Shown piece after piece: positions 17,370-25,884 of a DNA stretch of 45,047 bases. A program made the position numbers and the translations under genes. The notes beneath the pieces are model-generated. The model did not search any database and was not told the DNA's origin. It worked only from the letters and a program-made list of their open reading frames with translations. The number at the start of each line of letters is the position of its first letter. The stretch's first letter is position 1. This stretch comes from Bryobacterales bacterium (GTDB taxonomy: Bacteria; Acidobacteriota; Terriglobia; Bryobacterales; UBA6623): contig JAJDTX010000031.1 of NCBI GenBank assembly GCA_022826925.1, positions 1 through 45,047 on the forward strand, given 5' to 3'.

Positions 17370-18020
17370 ATGAGGATCTTTATCGACAGCGCGAACCTAG
17401 AGGAAATCCGCGCGGCCGCCTCCTACGGCATAGTGGACGGCGTCACGACAAACCCCTCCCTGATCGCCAAGGAGGGCCACGACCATCACGACCAGATCCG
17501 GGCGATCTGCGGGATCATCGACGGCGACATCAGCGCGGAGGTCGTAGCAACGGAAGCGGACGCGATGGTTGCCGAAGGGCGCGAGCTCGCAAGGATTCAT
17601 GATTCTGTCGTGGTCAAGATCCCATTGATACGCGACGGCATCAAGGCCGTCAGCCGACTCACGGCCGAAGGGATCCGCACCAACGTGACGCTGTGCTTCT
17701 CTCCGATGCAGGCACTGCTGGCGGCCAAGGCGGGGGCCTATCTGATCAGTCCCTTTATCGGGCGCCTGGACGACATCTCGCACGAGGGCATGGCCCTGAT
17801 CCAGGAGATCGTCGAAATCTACGACAACTACGGCTACCCCACCCAAGTTCTGGCTGCCTCGGCGCGAGGCCCGCTGCACGTCAAGCAGGCGGCCTTGGCA
17901 GGCGCCCACGTCAGCACTCTGCCATACAAGGTCTTTGACCAGTTATTCAACCACCCGCTGACGGACATCGGCTTGGAGAAGTTCTTGGCCGACTATCGCA
18001 AGACGCTCGTCACGGCCTAG
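17370..18020 (+). CDS. Transaldolase / fructose-6-phosphate aldolase family (TalC/FSA type)
   Basis: A 216-residue short transaldolase, the normal size for the TalC/FSA subgroup. Landmarks are [10 protein letters not shown] (Asp6), GVTTNPSL (Asn28), VVKIPLI with the Schiff-base Lys83, [16 protein letters not shown] and VLAASARGP. It would move a dihydroxyacetone unit between sugar phosphates (sedoheptulose-7-P plus glyceraldehyde-3-P) in the pentose phosphate pathway, or act as an aldolase on fructose-6-P. A long in-frame extension reaching back to 17148 overlaps the TPR gene and is rejected, because the domain starts at the ATG at 17370, which has AAGGAG in front. Confidence 0.93.
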   Translation: MRIFIDSANLEEIRAAASYGIVDGVTTNPSLIAKEGHDHHDQIRAICGIIDGDISAEVVATEADAMVAEGRELARIHDSVVVKIPLIRDGIKAVSRLTAEGIRTNVTLCFSPMQALLAAKAGAYLISPFIGRLDDISHEGMALIQEIVEIYDNYGYPTQVLAASARGPLHVKQAALAGAHVSTLPYKVFDQLFNHPLTDIGLEKFLADYRKTLVTA

Positions 18021-18044
18021 CGGTCCACGCGGAAGGAGAGGTCC

Positions 18045-19319
18045 TTGAGCGGCGAACCCCAAGCCGGGCACCAGCCCGCGCCCAGCAACGTTCGCCGGAC
18101 GGTGATGCTGGGACTGTTCCTGCTGTCGGTCGTCACCTACCTGGACCGGGTCTGCATCAATTCGGCCGCACCCGAGATGCAGCGGGACCTAGGGCTGTCT
18201 AATGCCCAGTGGGGCATGGTGGTGGCCGCGTTCTTGGCCGCGTACGGCCTGTTCGAGGTACCGGGCGGCTGGCTGGGAGACCGCTTCGGGCCGCGCCTCA
18301 TCCTGACTCGCATCGTCGTCTGGTGGTCGGGCTTCACGGCCCTGACCGGCGTTGTGCGCGGCTACGTTCAACTGCTGGTTGTCAGGGCCTTGTTCGGAGC
18401 GGGCGAGGCCGGCGCGTATCCCAACGCATCGTGCGTGGTGTCGCGCTGGTTCCCTCCCCAACAGCGCGCGCGGGCCCAGGGCATCGTGTTCATGGCGAGT
18501 CGGCTCGGCGGTGCGCTGTCGCCGCTGCTGGTGCTGCCGCTGATCGCCAACTGGGGCTGGCGCAGCGTATTCTTCGTGTTCAGCGTGCTCGGGATTGTCT
18601 GGGCGGTCTGGTGGTGGAAGTTCTTCCGCGACTACCCCTCGGAGAAGCCTGGCGTCAACGCCGCGGAGATCGCCATCATCGGAGCGGGGTCGGCCAAGCG
18701 CGGGCATGTGCCGCTGGCAGGCATGCTGCGCAGCGGCAACTTCTGGGCGATCCTCGCCATGTACCACTTCTTCTGTTACGCCTCCAACTGGTACCTGTTC
18801 TGGACGGCCAGCTACCTGTCGTCCGAGAAGGGCTGGGAGGCTTCTGAACTCGCGGCCTACACCGCCCTGCCCTTCCTGCTTGCCGGCTGTGCCGACTGGC
18901 TAAGCGGTTCGCTCAGCGACCGGCTCGTCAATCGGATCGGGCTGACTTGGGGCCGCCGGATTGTCGGCATGGCAGGGATCGGAACCGCGGGGGCGCTGAT
19001 CCTTCTTTCCCTCGCAATCGAAGACCGCATCGCCGCCAGCTTGGTGCTGGCCCTCGGCTTCGCCGCATCCGACGTCATGCTGCCGGTCGCATGGGCCGTT
19101 TGCGTCGATGTGGGTCGCGAGGCGTCGGGCAGCGTTAGCGGCGCGATGAACACGGCCGGCCAGATCGGCGGCGTTGTGATGAGCGTCGGGTACGGCGCAT
19201 TGGTGGACTCCTACGGCTGGAACCTGCCCCTCGGGCTCATCGCCTGCTCGTGTTTCGTGTCCATGCTGTTCTGGCTCAAGGTCGATCCGTCCAGACCATT
19301 GGTGCGGGCGCGCAGCTGA
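18045..19319 (+). CDS. MFS transporter, anion:cation symporter (ACS)-like
   Basis: A 424-residue major-facilitator protein with about twelve membrane helices. The N-terminal TYLDRVCINSAAPEMQRDLGLSNAQWG and GGWLGDRFGPR match the ACS family that imports sugar acids such as galactonate, glucarate or hexuronates. The TTG start at 18045 is accepted because GGAAGGAGAGG lies at the right spacing; an in-frame ATG near 18102 is a less supported alternative. It lies 24 bases after the transaldolase, so the two may be co-transcribed. A sugar-acid substrate is inference from the family and fits the nearby oxidoreductases. Confidence 0.88.
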   Translation: MSGEPQAGHQPAPSNVRRTVMLGLFLLSVVTYLDRVCINSAAPEMQRDLGLSNAQWGMVVAAFLAAYGLFEVPGGWLGDRFGPRLILTRIVVWWSGFTALTGVVRGYVQLLVVRALFGAGEAGAYPNASCVVSRWFPPQQRARAQGIVFMASRLGGALSPLLVLPLIANWGWRSVFFVFSVLGIVWAVWWWKFFRDYPSEKPGVNAAEIAIIGAGSAKRGHVPLAGMLRSGNFWAILAMYHFFCYASNWYLFWTASYLSSEKGWEASELAAYTALPFLLAGCADWLSGSLSDRLVNRIGLTWGRRIVGMAGIGTAGALILLSLAIEDRIAASLVLALGFAASDVMLPVAWAVCVDVGREASGSVSGAMNTAGQIGGVVMSVGYGALVDSYGWNLPLGLIACSCFVSMLFWLKVDPSRPLVRARS

Positions 19320-19368
19320 ACCCACTCGGGACATCTGGCGCACCGACGCCTGTGCAACGATATTCGGG

Positions 19369-20226
19369 ATGTTCAAGACCGTCAAAGAGGAGGTCTGGGC
19401 CTACGACGCCGAGTGGGTGCCGGACGCCAACGCCGGCAGAGTGCTCTACGATCTGCCCGAGGACATGCCGGAGGCGGAAGTCATCGAGCACATGTGGCGC
19501 CAGCACGGCGCTAGCGAGGAGAACCCCCGGCCGTTCCTCAAGCTGGTGCTTTGCCGGGTGGTTTCGATCGCCTTTGTTCGCCGCAAGCGCGATCGGTACG
19601 GCGAAATCACCCTCGATCTCCGCTCTCGCCCCAAGACTCCTGCCCGCTTGGAAGACTGCGACGAAGCGGCCATCCTTGGCGGTTTCTTGGACAGCGTCGG
19701 AAAGGTCCAGCCGCAACTGGTCGGATTCAACTCCGCAGGGTCGGACCTAAGGATCTTCATCCAACGCAGTATCGTCCACGGTATCCAAGCGGATAAGTTC
19801 TGCAAACGGCCCGACAAGCCGTGGGAGGGAGTGGACTACTTTGCGAGGGACAGCGAGTGGAATGTCGACCTGATCAACGCCATCGGAGGCTGGGGCAAGG
19901 CGCAACCAAGCCTGAACGAACTCACTCGCCAGTCAGGCATCCCGTGCAAGATCGGGGGCTCGGACGGCGGTAGCACGGCCCCCCAGTGGCTGGCCGGCGA
20001 CATAGACGGAATCGTAAAGTACAACGAGCAAGATGCCCTGAGCACTTTTCTGCTTTGGCTGCGAACGGCCTTCTTCGCCGGGCATCTGAGCGCGCAGCAA
20101 TACCAGGACGAGCAGAAGCTGCTGCGCAAGATGGTCGAAGAGCGCGCCGACACCGGCGACAGCGAACACCTTGCCGAGTATCTCGAAGAGTGGGATCGCC
20201 TGCGACGCCGCCCCACGAGCACGTAG
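19369..20226 (+). CDS. Predicted 3'-5' exonuclease of the PolB-like DEDDy family
   Basis: A 285-residue protein resembling the free-standing 3'-5' exonucleases related to the proofreading domain of family B DNA polymerases (Pfam DNA_pol_B_exo2). The exonuclease motifs are visible in order: YDAEWVPD (DxE) near residue 12, GFNSAGSDLRIF (NxxxxD) in the middle, and KYNEQDALST (YxxxD) near residue 225. No polymerase domain is present. It would trim DNA 3' ends, with two metal ions bound by the acids. It ends ten bases before the convergent RNase J gene. Confidence 0.85.
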   Translation: MFKTVKEEVWAYDAEWVPDANAGRVLYDLPEDMPEAEVIEHMWRQHGASEENPRPFLKLVLCRVVSIAFVRRKRDRYGEITLDLRSRPKTPARLEDCDEAAILGGFLDSVGKVQPQLVGFNSAGSDLRIFIQRSIVHGIQADKFCKRPDKPWEGVDYFARDSEWNVDLINAIGGWGKAQPSLNELTRQSGIPCKIGGSDGGSTAPQWLAGDIDGIVKYNEQDALSTFLLWLRTAFFAGHLSAQQYQDEQKLLRKMVEERADTGDSEHLAEYLEEWDRLRRRPTST

Positions 20227-20236
20227 GCGCAGCGCG

Positions 20237-21913
20237 TCAGCCTTCCAAAACCACCGGGACAATCAGCGGCTGGCTCTGACGCGACGTCTTGCGTGCAAGA
20301 TAGCGCCGGAACTCGTCGCGGATCTTGTCCTCCATCAGCGCCACGTCCAGTCGCTCTTCCGCGCTGCTGGACCGCACCGCGTCGCTGATGACCGCCTGTG
20401 CTCCGCCCAGCATCGCCTCGGACCCTTCCGAGACGACGAACCCGCGATCCAAGATCTCGATTTCCACGGCCTTGCCGGTCCGTTCGTCGATGGTGACCAC
20501 CGGGACGATCACGCCAAACTCAGACAGGCGCCGCCTGTCGCGCAGCGCGGCGTCATGGATGACCTCGCTGCGCGTGCCGGTGTCGATCAGCCGGTGGCCC
20601 ACTGGGACCTTGTCCGGCAGCACGCGAGCCCCGAACTCGTCCAGTTGCAGCACGTTGCCGTTGTCGAGGATGAACGAGTCCTGCAGGTCGTCGCCCCGGA
20701 CTTGCATCGCCAGCGACCGGTGCTGCGCCAGTTGCCTGTATTCGCCGTGAATCGGCACAAAAAAGCGCGGGCGGACGAGATTGAGAATCAGCTTGAGCTC
20801 CTCCTGGCAAGGGTGGCCGGAAACATGCAATCCCGGGCAGACATCGCCGTAGAGCACCTTCGCGCCGCGCCGGTACAGGTGATCGATCACCTTGAAGATC
20901 GCACTCTCGTTCCCGGGAATCATCTTGGCGCTGAAGGCCACGATGTCGCCGTCTTCGATGTCGACCAAGTTGTGCTGGCCGACGGCAGCACGGGTCAGCG
21001 AAGAGCGCGGCTCGCCCTGCGAGCCGGCAATGATGGTGGCGCGGTCATGCCGCGGGTGCGACTCAAGGTCGGATGGATCGAGCAACGTCCCCGGCGGAAT
21101 CCGCAGGATGCCGAGGTCCATGGCGATGTTGCAGGCGCTATCGAGGCTCCTGCCGACCAGCGCGACCTTGCGGCGGTGCTCGACCGCTCGATCCACGATC
21201 TGCTGCACGCGATGGATGGCTGAGGAAAAGCACGTGAAGAACAGCGCCTGCTCGGCTTTGAGGAAGATGTCGTCAAGCACGGGGCCGACCGCCTGCTCCG
21301 ACGCGCTGAAGCCCGGCACGTCGGCGTTGGTCGAGTCGGCCAGCAGCAGCAACACGCCGCGCTTGCCGTATTCGGCGAACCGCTCGAAGTCGAAGACACG
21401 CCCGTCGAGCGGAGTCTGGTCAATCTTGAAGTCGCCGGTATGCAGCAGCAAGCCCTGCGGCGTGGAGATCGCCAAGGCGAGGCACTGCGCGGTGCTGTGG
21501 GTTACGTGAATGCCTTCGATCGTGAAGCAGCCCAACCTGATCTCTTCCCCCGCCTCGATCGTCGTCAGGCTCGGGGGCTTGAGCAGGGTGAACTCGGAAA
21601 TCTGCTTGCGCACCAGGCCCAGAGTGAACGCGGTGCCGTAGATCGGCACGTCGTCGATTTGCTCGAGCAGGTAGGGCACTCCGCCGATGTGGTCCAGGTG
21701 GCCGTGAGTTAACACCAGCCCGCGCAGCTTGTCGCGCTGGTCAAGTACGTACGTCAGGTCGGGAACGATCGCGTCGATTCCGTGATGCTCCGCCCCCGGG
21801 AAAAGCACGCCGGTGTCGATCAGGATCATGTCGTCGCCAGACTCGACGGCGAGCATGTTCATGCCGAATTCGCCGAGGCCGCCCAGCGGGATGATTCTTA
21901 CTTCTTCGCTCAA
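20237..21913 (-). CDS. rnj: Ribonuclease J
   Basis: A 558-residue metallo-beta-lactamase/beta-CASP ribonuclease. The zinc motif HGHLDHIGG is at residues 70-78, further metal histidines follow in HVTHSTAQ and LHTGDFKID, and the beta-CASP landmarks GSQGEPRSSL and HVSGHPCQEE come later, followed by the C-terminal domain. RNase J has 5'-3' exonuclease and endonuclease activity in mRNA decay and rRNA maturation. The TTG start at 21913 is supported by AGGA at normal spacing and by the family N-terminus VRIIPLGGLGEFGMN. PNPase is encoded about 18 kb away in the same window. It is the last gene of a minus-strand group. Confidence 0.95.
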   Translation of the reverse strand: MSEEVRIIPLGGLGEFGMNMLAVESGDDMILIDTGVLFPGAEHHGIDAIVPDLTYVLDQRDKLRGLVLTHGHLDHIGGVPYLLEQIDDVPIYGTAFTLGLVRKQISEFTLLKPPSLTTIEAGEEIRLGCFTIEGIHVTHSTAQCLALAISTPQGLLLHTGDFKIDQTPLDGRVFDFERFAEYGKRGVLLLLADSTNADVPGFSASEQAVGPVLDDIFLKAEQALFFTCFSSAIHRVQQIVDRAVEHRRKVALVGRSLDSACNIAMDLGILRIPPGTLLDPSDLESHPRHDRATIIAGSQGEPRSSLTRAAVGQHNLVDIEDGDIVAFSAKMIPGNESAIFKVIDHLYRRGAKVLYGDVCPGLHVSGHPCQEELKLILNLVRPRFFVPIHGEYRQLAQHRSLAMQVRGDDLQDSFILDNGNVLQLDEFGARVLPDKVPVGHRLIDTGTRSEVIHDAALRDRRRLSEFGVIVPVVTIDERTGKAVEIEILDRGFVVSEGSEAMLGGAQAVISDAVRSSSAEERLDVALMEDKIRDEFRRYLARKTSRQSQPLIVPVVLEG

Positions 21914-21970
21914 GTCAAATCCTGCGCTTCAACCCACGCTATCACAGCGTCCTGTGCCGAACGGGACGGC

Positions 21971-22297
21971 TCAAAGTTCGTCCGGAGACACGTCTACTTC
22001 CATCCTCAGCAAAGCCGCCCCCAGTGTCTTTCCCTGAGCATCCACGCGTAACGAAAGCGTGCCGCCGCCGCCCAGCGCTCCGTGCAGGAGAAAATTCAAA
22101 GCGCCAATATTGGGCAGTTCAAAGCGCTCGACCGGTCCGGTGCAGCGGCTGCCGAAGTGCTGTTTCACCCGTTCGGCCGTCACCTCGCGCAGCAGCACTG
22201 GATAGTGTTTCGGCTCACGGGCGATCAGCCCCACGTTGGCGGTGTAGCCCTTGTCGCCGGATCGCGCGTGGGCGATCTCGATCAAGCGGACTCGCAC
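21971..22297 (-). CDS. AtuA-like ferredoxin-fold domain protein
   Basis: A small protein of about 108 residues resembling the C-terminal AtuA-like domain that is often fused to, or encoded beside, acyclic terpene utilisation protein AtuA. Landmarks are IAHARSGDKGYTANVGLIAR near the start and PNIGALNFLLHGALGGGGTLSLRVD, which match this family. Its biochemical role is unknown, and the larger AtuA partner is not in the window. Two adjacent GTG codons (22300 and 22297) can start it; 22297 is chosen because TAGAAT lies exactly six bases ahead and no Shine-Dalgarno sequence is seen. It lies 57 bases upstream of RNase J. Confidence 0.75.
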   Translation of the reverse strand: MRVRLIEIAHARSGDKGYTANVGLIAREPKHYPVLLREVTAERVKQHFGSRCTGPVERFELPNIGALNFLLHGALGGGGTLSLRVDAQGKTLGAALLRMEVDVSPDEL

Positions 22298-22309
22298 CAC
22301 CCGATTCTA
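22298..22309 (-). promoter_or_regulatory. Candidate -10 box placed for a leaderless AtuA-like mRNA
   Basis: On the minus strand TAGAAT (22309-22304) is followed by six bases and the GTG at 22297. A loose TTGTCG about 19 bases upstream could be a poor -35. Confidence 0.35.
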
Positions 22310-22343
22310 CCCGGCGCGACAGTCTGCCCGACAACCAAACGCG

Positions 22344-23270
22344 TCACGCGGCCAACATGCGAAAGCCAGCGGTGCCCTCTCCAAACTGCCTGCCTGCCGC
22401 TTCAACGCGCGACCGAATCACCGAGATAACTCGGGCTTGAAAGTCGGATCTGTGCCATTGCTCGTAGCCATTTGCCTCGCTGACACGCAGCCCTTCGGGC
22501 CGTGTGGTCGCTCCCCGTGGTTTGCCTTCCCGGTTGTGCAGCGGGTCTGCGATCACTCCTTGGCTGGTGACCTCCAAGGCCATCTCGGCCAGAGCGAGGG
22601 GATCGCACGGCAGCAGCGGAGCCAGAGTGCAGAACACCGCGATTCCCGATTCGGAGAGCCGGCTGATGACGCGCAGCCTCTCCTGGATCGGGTCACAGTG
22701 GGGTTCGTAGAGCCGGCGCACCTCGTCGCAGTCCGTCGTGACGGAAAAACTCACCCGCAGTCGCGTGCGCTGGGACAGTTCGAGCAACTGCTCGAGATCA
22801 CGCAGGATCAGCGCGCCCCGAGTCTGCACTACAAAGACGGCCGGCGGCTGGCGGCACAGGCACTCCAATAGGTCCGGCATTAGCCGCGCTTGCGCCCCGG
22901 CCGGCTGGTATGGATCCACCAGCGGCGAGCAGTATATGCGTTGCGCTGGGTTGAGCTGGCGCTTCAGCAATTCGGCAGCGTTCGTCTTGATCGTCGTATG
23001 GCGACCCCAGCGCTGCCAGTCGGCGGGCTTCAGTCCGCCGAAGATGCGTAGCGTCGGCACGTAGCAGTAGGTGCAGCCGAAGAGGCAGTTCCGGGCGGGT
23101 GTCAGGGAGTGCGTGAATCCGGCCGCCGCTATGAATCCACTCGTCGAGCTCAGGATGCTGCTCGCTCGCTGCGAGTGAATCGGCTGGCCTGCCCGTTGAG
23201 TGTCGTTCTGGTCGATTTGCGGCATTGCGACTACGACAGTGGCGGAGCGACCGATCCAGAACGCCAGCAT
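22344..23270 (-). CDS. SPL-like radical SAM protein
   Basis: A protein of up to 308 residues. The iron-sulfur motif CX3CX2C is seen as NCLFGCTYCYV near residue 62, inside the context TPARNCLFGCTYCYVP that is typical of the spore-photoproduct-lyase-like radical SAM group found widely outside spore formers. Other blocks are YCSPLVDPYQP, VQTRGALILRD and VSFSVTTD. The substrate of this group is unknown; DNA repair is suggested only by distant similarity. An ATG at 23225 (MPQIDQ) is a shorter alternative that keeps all motifs. It is followed after 46 bases by the AtuA-like gene. It does not look like an anaerobic sulfatase maturase. Confidence 0.82.
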   Translation of the reverse strand: MLAFWIGRSATVVVAMPQIDQNDTQRAGQPIHSQRASSILSSTSGFIAAAGFTHSLTPARNCLFGCTYCYVPTLRIFGGLKPADWQRWGRHTTIKTNAAELLKRQLNPAQRIYCSPLVDPYQPAGAQARLMPDLLECLCRQPPAVFVVQTRGALILRDLEQLLELSQRTRLRVSFSVTTDCDEVRRLYEPHCDPIQERLRVISRLSESGIAVFCTLAPLLPCDPLALAEMALEVTSQGVIADPLHNREGKPRGATTRPEGLRVSEANGYEQWHRSDFQARVISVIRSRVEAAGRQFGEGTAGFRMLAA

Positions 23271-23327
23271 TCATTCGACATTGCTACCACGCAAGGGTAA
23301 CAATAGAAATGGTCGCTCGTTTCCCGC

Positions 23328-24149
23328 ATGCCCGAAGTCGACAGCCCCCCTACAGACTCTCAAGGGCGAGCCGTGCCACCTTCCCACGAAGCCTTGGAAG
23401 CACTGGCCCACGCTTCCGACCGCGAGTCGTTCAAGCAAATCCTGACCAAGCCACTTACCCTGGTCGCGCTGGGCCTCGGATTGGCAATCATCGGCTTGGT
23501 GTTCTTCCTCCAGCAGGCGCCCCGCGTGCTTACTCTGGAGATACCCGAAGTGCGCTTCGAACTCTTGCCGAATGAAGGGGTTACGGAGGGTGTCCCGATC
23601 GCCATCCGAATGGGGCAGCTAATGCTCTTCCAAATCAGCGACCCGGTCTCCGGCGCCGCAGGCGCCGCTCGGGCGAAGCAAGTCGTTGCGAGCCTCGACC
23701 AAGCTCTAGACGTGCTGGTCGCTAACCCGCCGCAGGTCATAACGATCCAGACGGGCAGCAGCGCAGGCCTGCCGATGATCGTGCAGAAGGAGTTCACCGA
23801 CTCGGAGGAATTTCTCGAGATCGTCAGCATCACAGCCGACGACATGACGCTGGCCAACACCGATGACGCCAAGTTGCTCGCCCGAATCTGGGCGGAGCGG
23901 CTCACCGACGCTATGCGGCTGCTGATCTTTGGCGAGCCGCCGGAATTCTCCCGCGACTCGCCCTTCGGCGGCGCCCTCGACACCCTATACGTAAACGCCG
24001 CCGCCGAAGCGGGCGCGTTGACCACGGACGCGTTGAACGAGGCGTTTGAAGAACTGCCGGTCAACCTGCAAAAGGCTCTGACCGAAGACCCGCCGCAGCC
24101 GCCGGCGGCAGACGCCCTCCAGGGCGCCGTTTCGGAAAGCGGGAGCTAA
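23328..24149 (+). CDS. Membrane-anchored protein of unknown function
   Basis: A 273-residue protein that I do not recognise. It has a hydrophilic N-terminus, one strong membrane helix at about residues 42-61 (LTLVALGLGLAIIGLVFFLQ) and a soluble domain of about 210 residues outside the cytoplasm. The domain has alternating strand-like and acidic helical segments and no cysteine. The last 20 residues are Pro/Ala-rich. The codon pattern fits the neighbours, so it looks real. Its stop overlaps the stop of the convergent murJ gene by two bases. Confidence 0.65.
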   Translation: MPEVDSPPTDSQGRAVPPSHEALEALAHASDRESFKQILTKPLTLVALGLGLAIIGLVFFLQQAPRVLTLEIPEVRFELLPNEGVTEGVPIAIRMGQLMLFQISDPVSGAAGAARAKQVVASLDQALDVLVANPPQVITIQTGSSAGLPMIVQKEFTDSEEFLEIVSITADDMTLANTDDAKLLARIWAERLTDAMRLLIFGEPPEFSRDSPFGGALDTLYVNAAAEAGALTTDALNEAFEELPVNLQKALTEDPPQPPAADALQGAVSESGS

Positions 24150-25786
24150 CCGCCCGGCTCGGTTCGGCGAGCCAAGCTGGCCATGATCGCACTGCGGGCT
24201 AACTCCAATTCCGGCACGCGCAGCAAGCGGCAGAGCCAATAGATCAGCCCCACTCCGACAGGCACTGTTACAAGCAGCGCCGCCAGGCGGCCGACGAAGG
24301 TGCCCGGCCCCATGGCCGCTTCAAGGAAGTGTGCGCAGACCCAGCAGCAGGCACCCATGACCGCGGAGGCCAGGCTGATCTTGACTCCCCCGCTCAACAG
24401 CCGACTGCCTCCGACTCCGCCGAGCCGTGACCGCATGAATACGAACAGCAGGATCGAATTCAGTGTCGCCACCAGTGACGTCGACAGTGCCAACGCCCAG
24501 TGCCCCCAGCCGAAGACTTCGATGTAGACGAAGTTCAGGGTGTAGTTCAGGGCGATGGAGAACACCGAGATCATCATCGGGATCCGCACGTTGTCCAGCG
24601 CGTAGAAAGCGGGCGCGAGCACCTTGGTGGACGCGTAGCCGACCAGGCCCAGGCAGTAGCACGCCAAGGCCAGAGCTGTTTGCTCGGTGTCGGACGCGGC
24701 GAACTGTCCGCGCTCGTAGACAACGCCGATCAAGGGCTGGCTCAACACGAGCAGGCCGACCGTGGAGGGAATCGTCAGCAGGAACACCAGACCCAGAGAC
24801 CGAGAGAGCGTGTCCCGGAACTCGTCGATGCGTCCCGCCCCGGCTTCGCGCGAGATGACCGGCAAGGTGGCGGTCGCGACGGCAACGCCGAACAAGCCCA
24901 GCGGAAGCTGCATGAAGCGAAAGGCGTAGCCCAGCCAAGAAACCGGCCCGTTGATGATCTCTCCAGACGCATCCGCGAGGCGCGAAGCAAAGACAGAGTT
25001 CACCATGACATTGATCTGTACCGCGGCTGCCCCGATGGCGGCGGGCCCCATCAAGCGCAGCACTTGGCGCACTCCTGGATCCCGCAGTGCCGCTTCAGGT
25101 CGGAAGCTCAGGCCTGTCAGGCGCAGGCTCGGAACTTGGCAGCCGTATTGCACGGCACCCCCTAGCAGCGTGCCGAGCGCCATGCCCACGATCGGCTCGA
25201 ACCCGAGTTCCGGGCCGAGCACGAACCCAAGGAGCAGGCCGATGCCCACGGAGGTGAGGTTGGAGAGTGTTGACGCCAGCGCGGGGATCCCGAACTTTCC
25301 GTGCGAGTTCAACACGCCCATGGCCTTGGCCGCTAGGACGACGAACAGCAGGAACGGCATCATGATCCGCGTCAGCAACACGGTCAGCTCGAACTTGCCC
25401 TCAATCGCCGCGTAGCCCGGAAAAAGGCGCTGCACGATGCTCGGGGCGAACACGGTGCCGGCCACGCAGACCACGGCCACCACCGGGACCAGCAGCGTAG
25501 CGAGGCGGTTGGACAGCGAGTTGGCCTGCTTGGCGCCCTCTTCGGACAGCGCCTGCGAATACGTTGTTACGAAAGCGGAAGAGAGGGCTCCCTCGGCTAG
25601 CAGGTCCCGCAGCAAGTTCGGGATGCGGTAAGCCGCGACGAACGCGTCGTAGACCATGCCCGCCCCGAACAGGCCCGCGAACGTGATTTCCCGGACCAAG
25701 CCGGTGATCCGGCTGAGGAACACTGCAAGGCTGACCACGCCCGCCTTGCGTACGACTTGAGCGTGGCCGGACTCGGAATCAGGCAC
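24146..25786 (-). CDS. murJ: Lipid II flippase MurJ
   Basis: A 546-residue MATE-like (MOP superfamily) membrane protein with about fourteen helices. It flips lipid II across the cytoplasmic membrane for peptidoglycan synthesis. The N-terminus has the family blocks LAVFLSRITGLVREITFAGLFG and AAYRIPNLLRDLLAEGALSSAFV, and the length is normal. The start is GTG at 25786, with a TATAGT only three bases before it and no Shine-Dalgarno sequence, so the true start could be slightly downstream. It lies 98 bases after the prolyl oligopeptidase gene, on the same strand. Confidence 0.93.
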   Translation of the reverse strand: MPDSESGHAQVVRKAGVVSLAVFLSRITGLVREITFAGLFGAGMVYDAFVAAYRIPNLLRDLLAEGALSSAFVTTYSQALSEEGAKQANSLSNRLATLLVPVVAVVCVAGTVFAPSIVQRLFPGYAAIEGKFELTVLLTRIMMPFLLFVVLAAKAMGVLNSHGKFGIPALASTLSNLTSVGIGLLLGFVLGPELGFEPIVGMALGTLLGGAVQYGCQVPSLRLTGLSFRPEAALRDPGVRQVLRLMGPAAIGAAAVQINVMVNSVFASRLADASGEIINGPVSWLGYAFRFMQLPLGLFGVAVATATLPVISREAGAGRIDEFRDTLSRSLGLVFLLTIPSTVGLLVLSQPLIGVVYERGQFAASDTEQTALALACYCLGLVGYASTKVLAPAFYALDNVRIPMMISVFSIALNYTLNFVYIEVFGWGHWALALSTSLVATLNSILLFVFMRSRLGGVGGSRLLSGGVKISLASAVMGACCWVCAHFLEAAMGPGTFVGRLAALLVTVPVGVGLIYWLCRLLRVPELELARSAIMASLARRTEPGG

Positions 25787-25884
25787 AGAACTATAGCAAC
25801 CGCGCGCCAGCCCAGAGCCGCGCCTGTGGGCGCGGCGTCGGCGGAGAAAGCACTAGGCTATCACCGCCCCGGGGCAACACCCGA

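Noticed and set aside
22344..23270. Radical SAM protein as the maturase for the sulfatase
   Set aside because: It lacks the extra cysteine clusters of anaerobic sulfatase maturases and has the SPL-like CLFGCTYCY context; it is also about 10 kb from the sulfatase.
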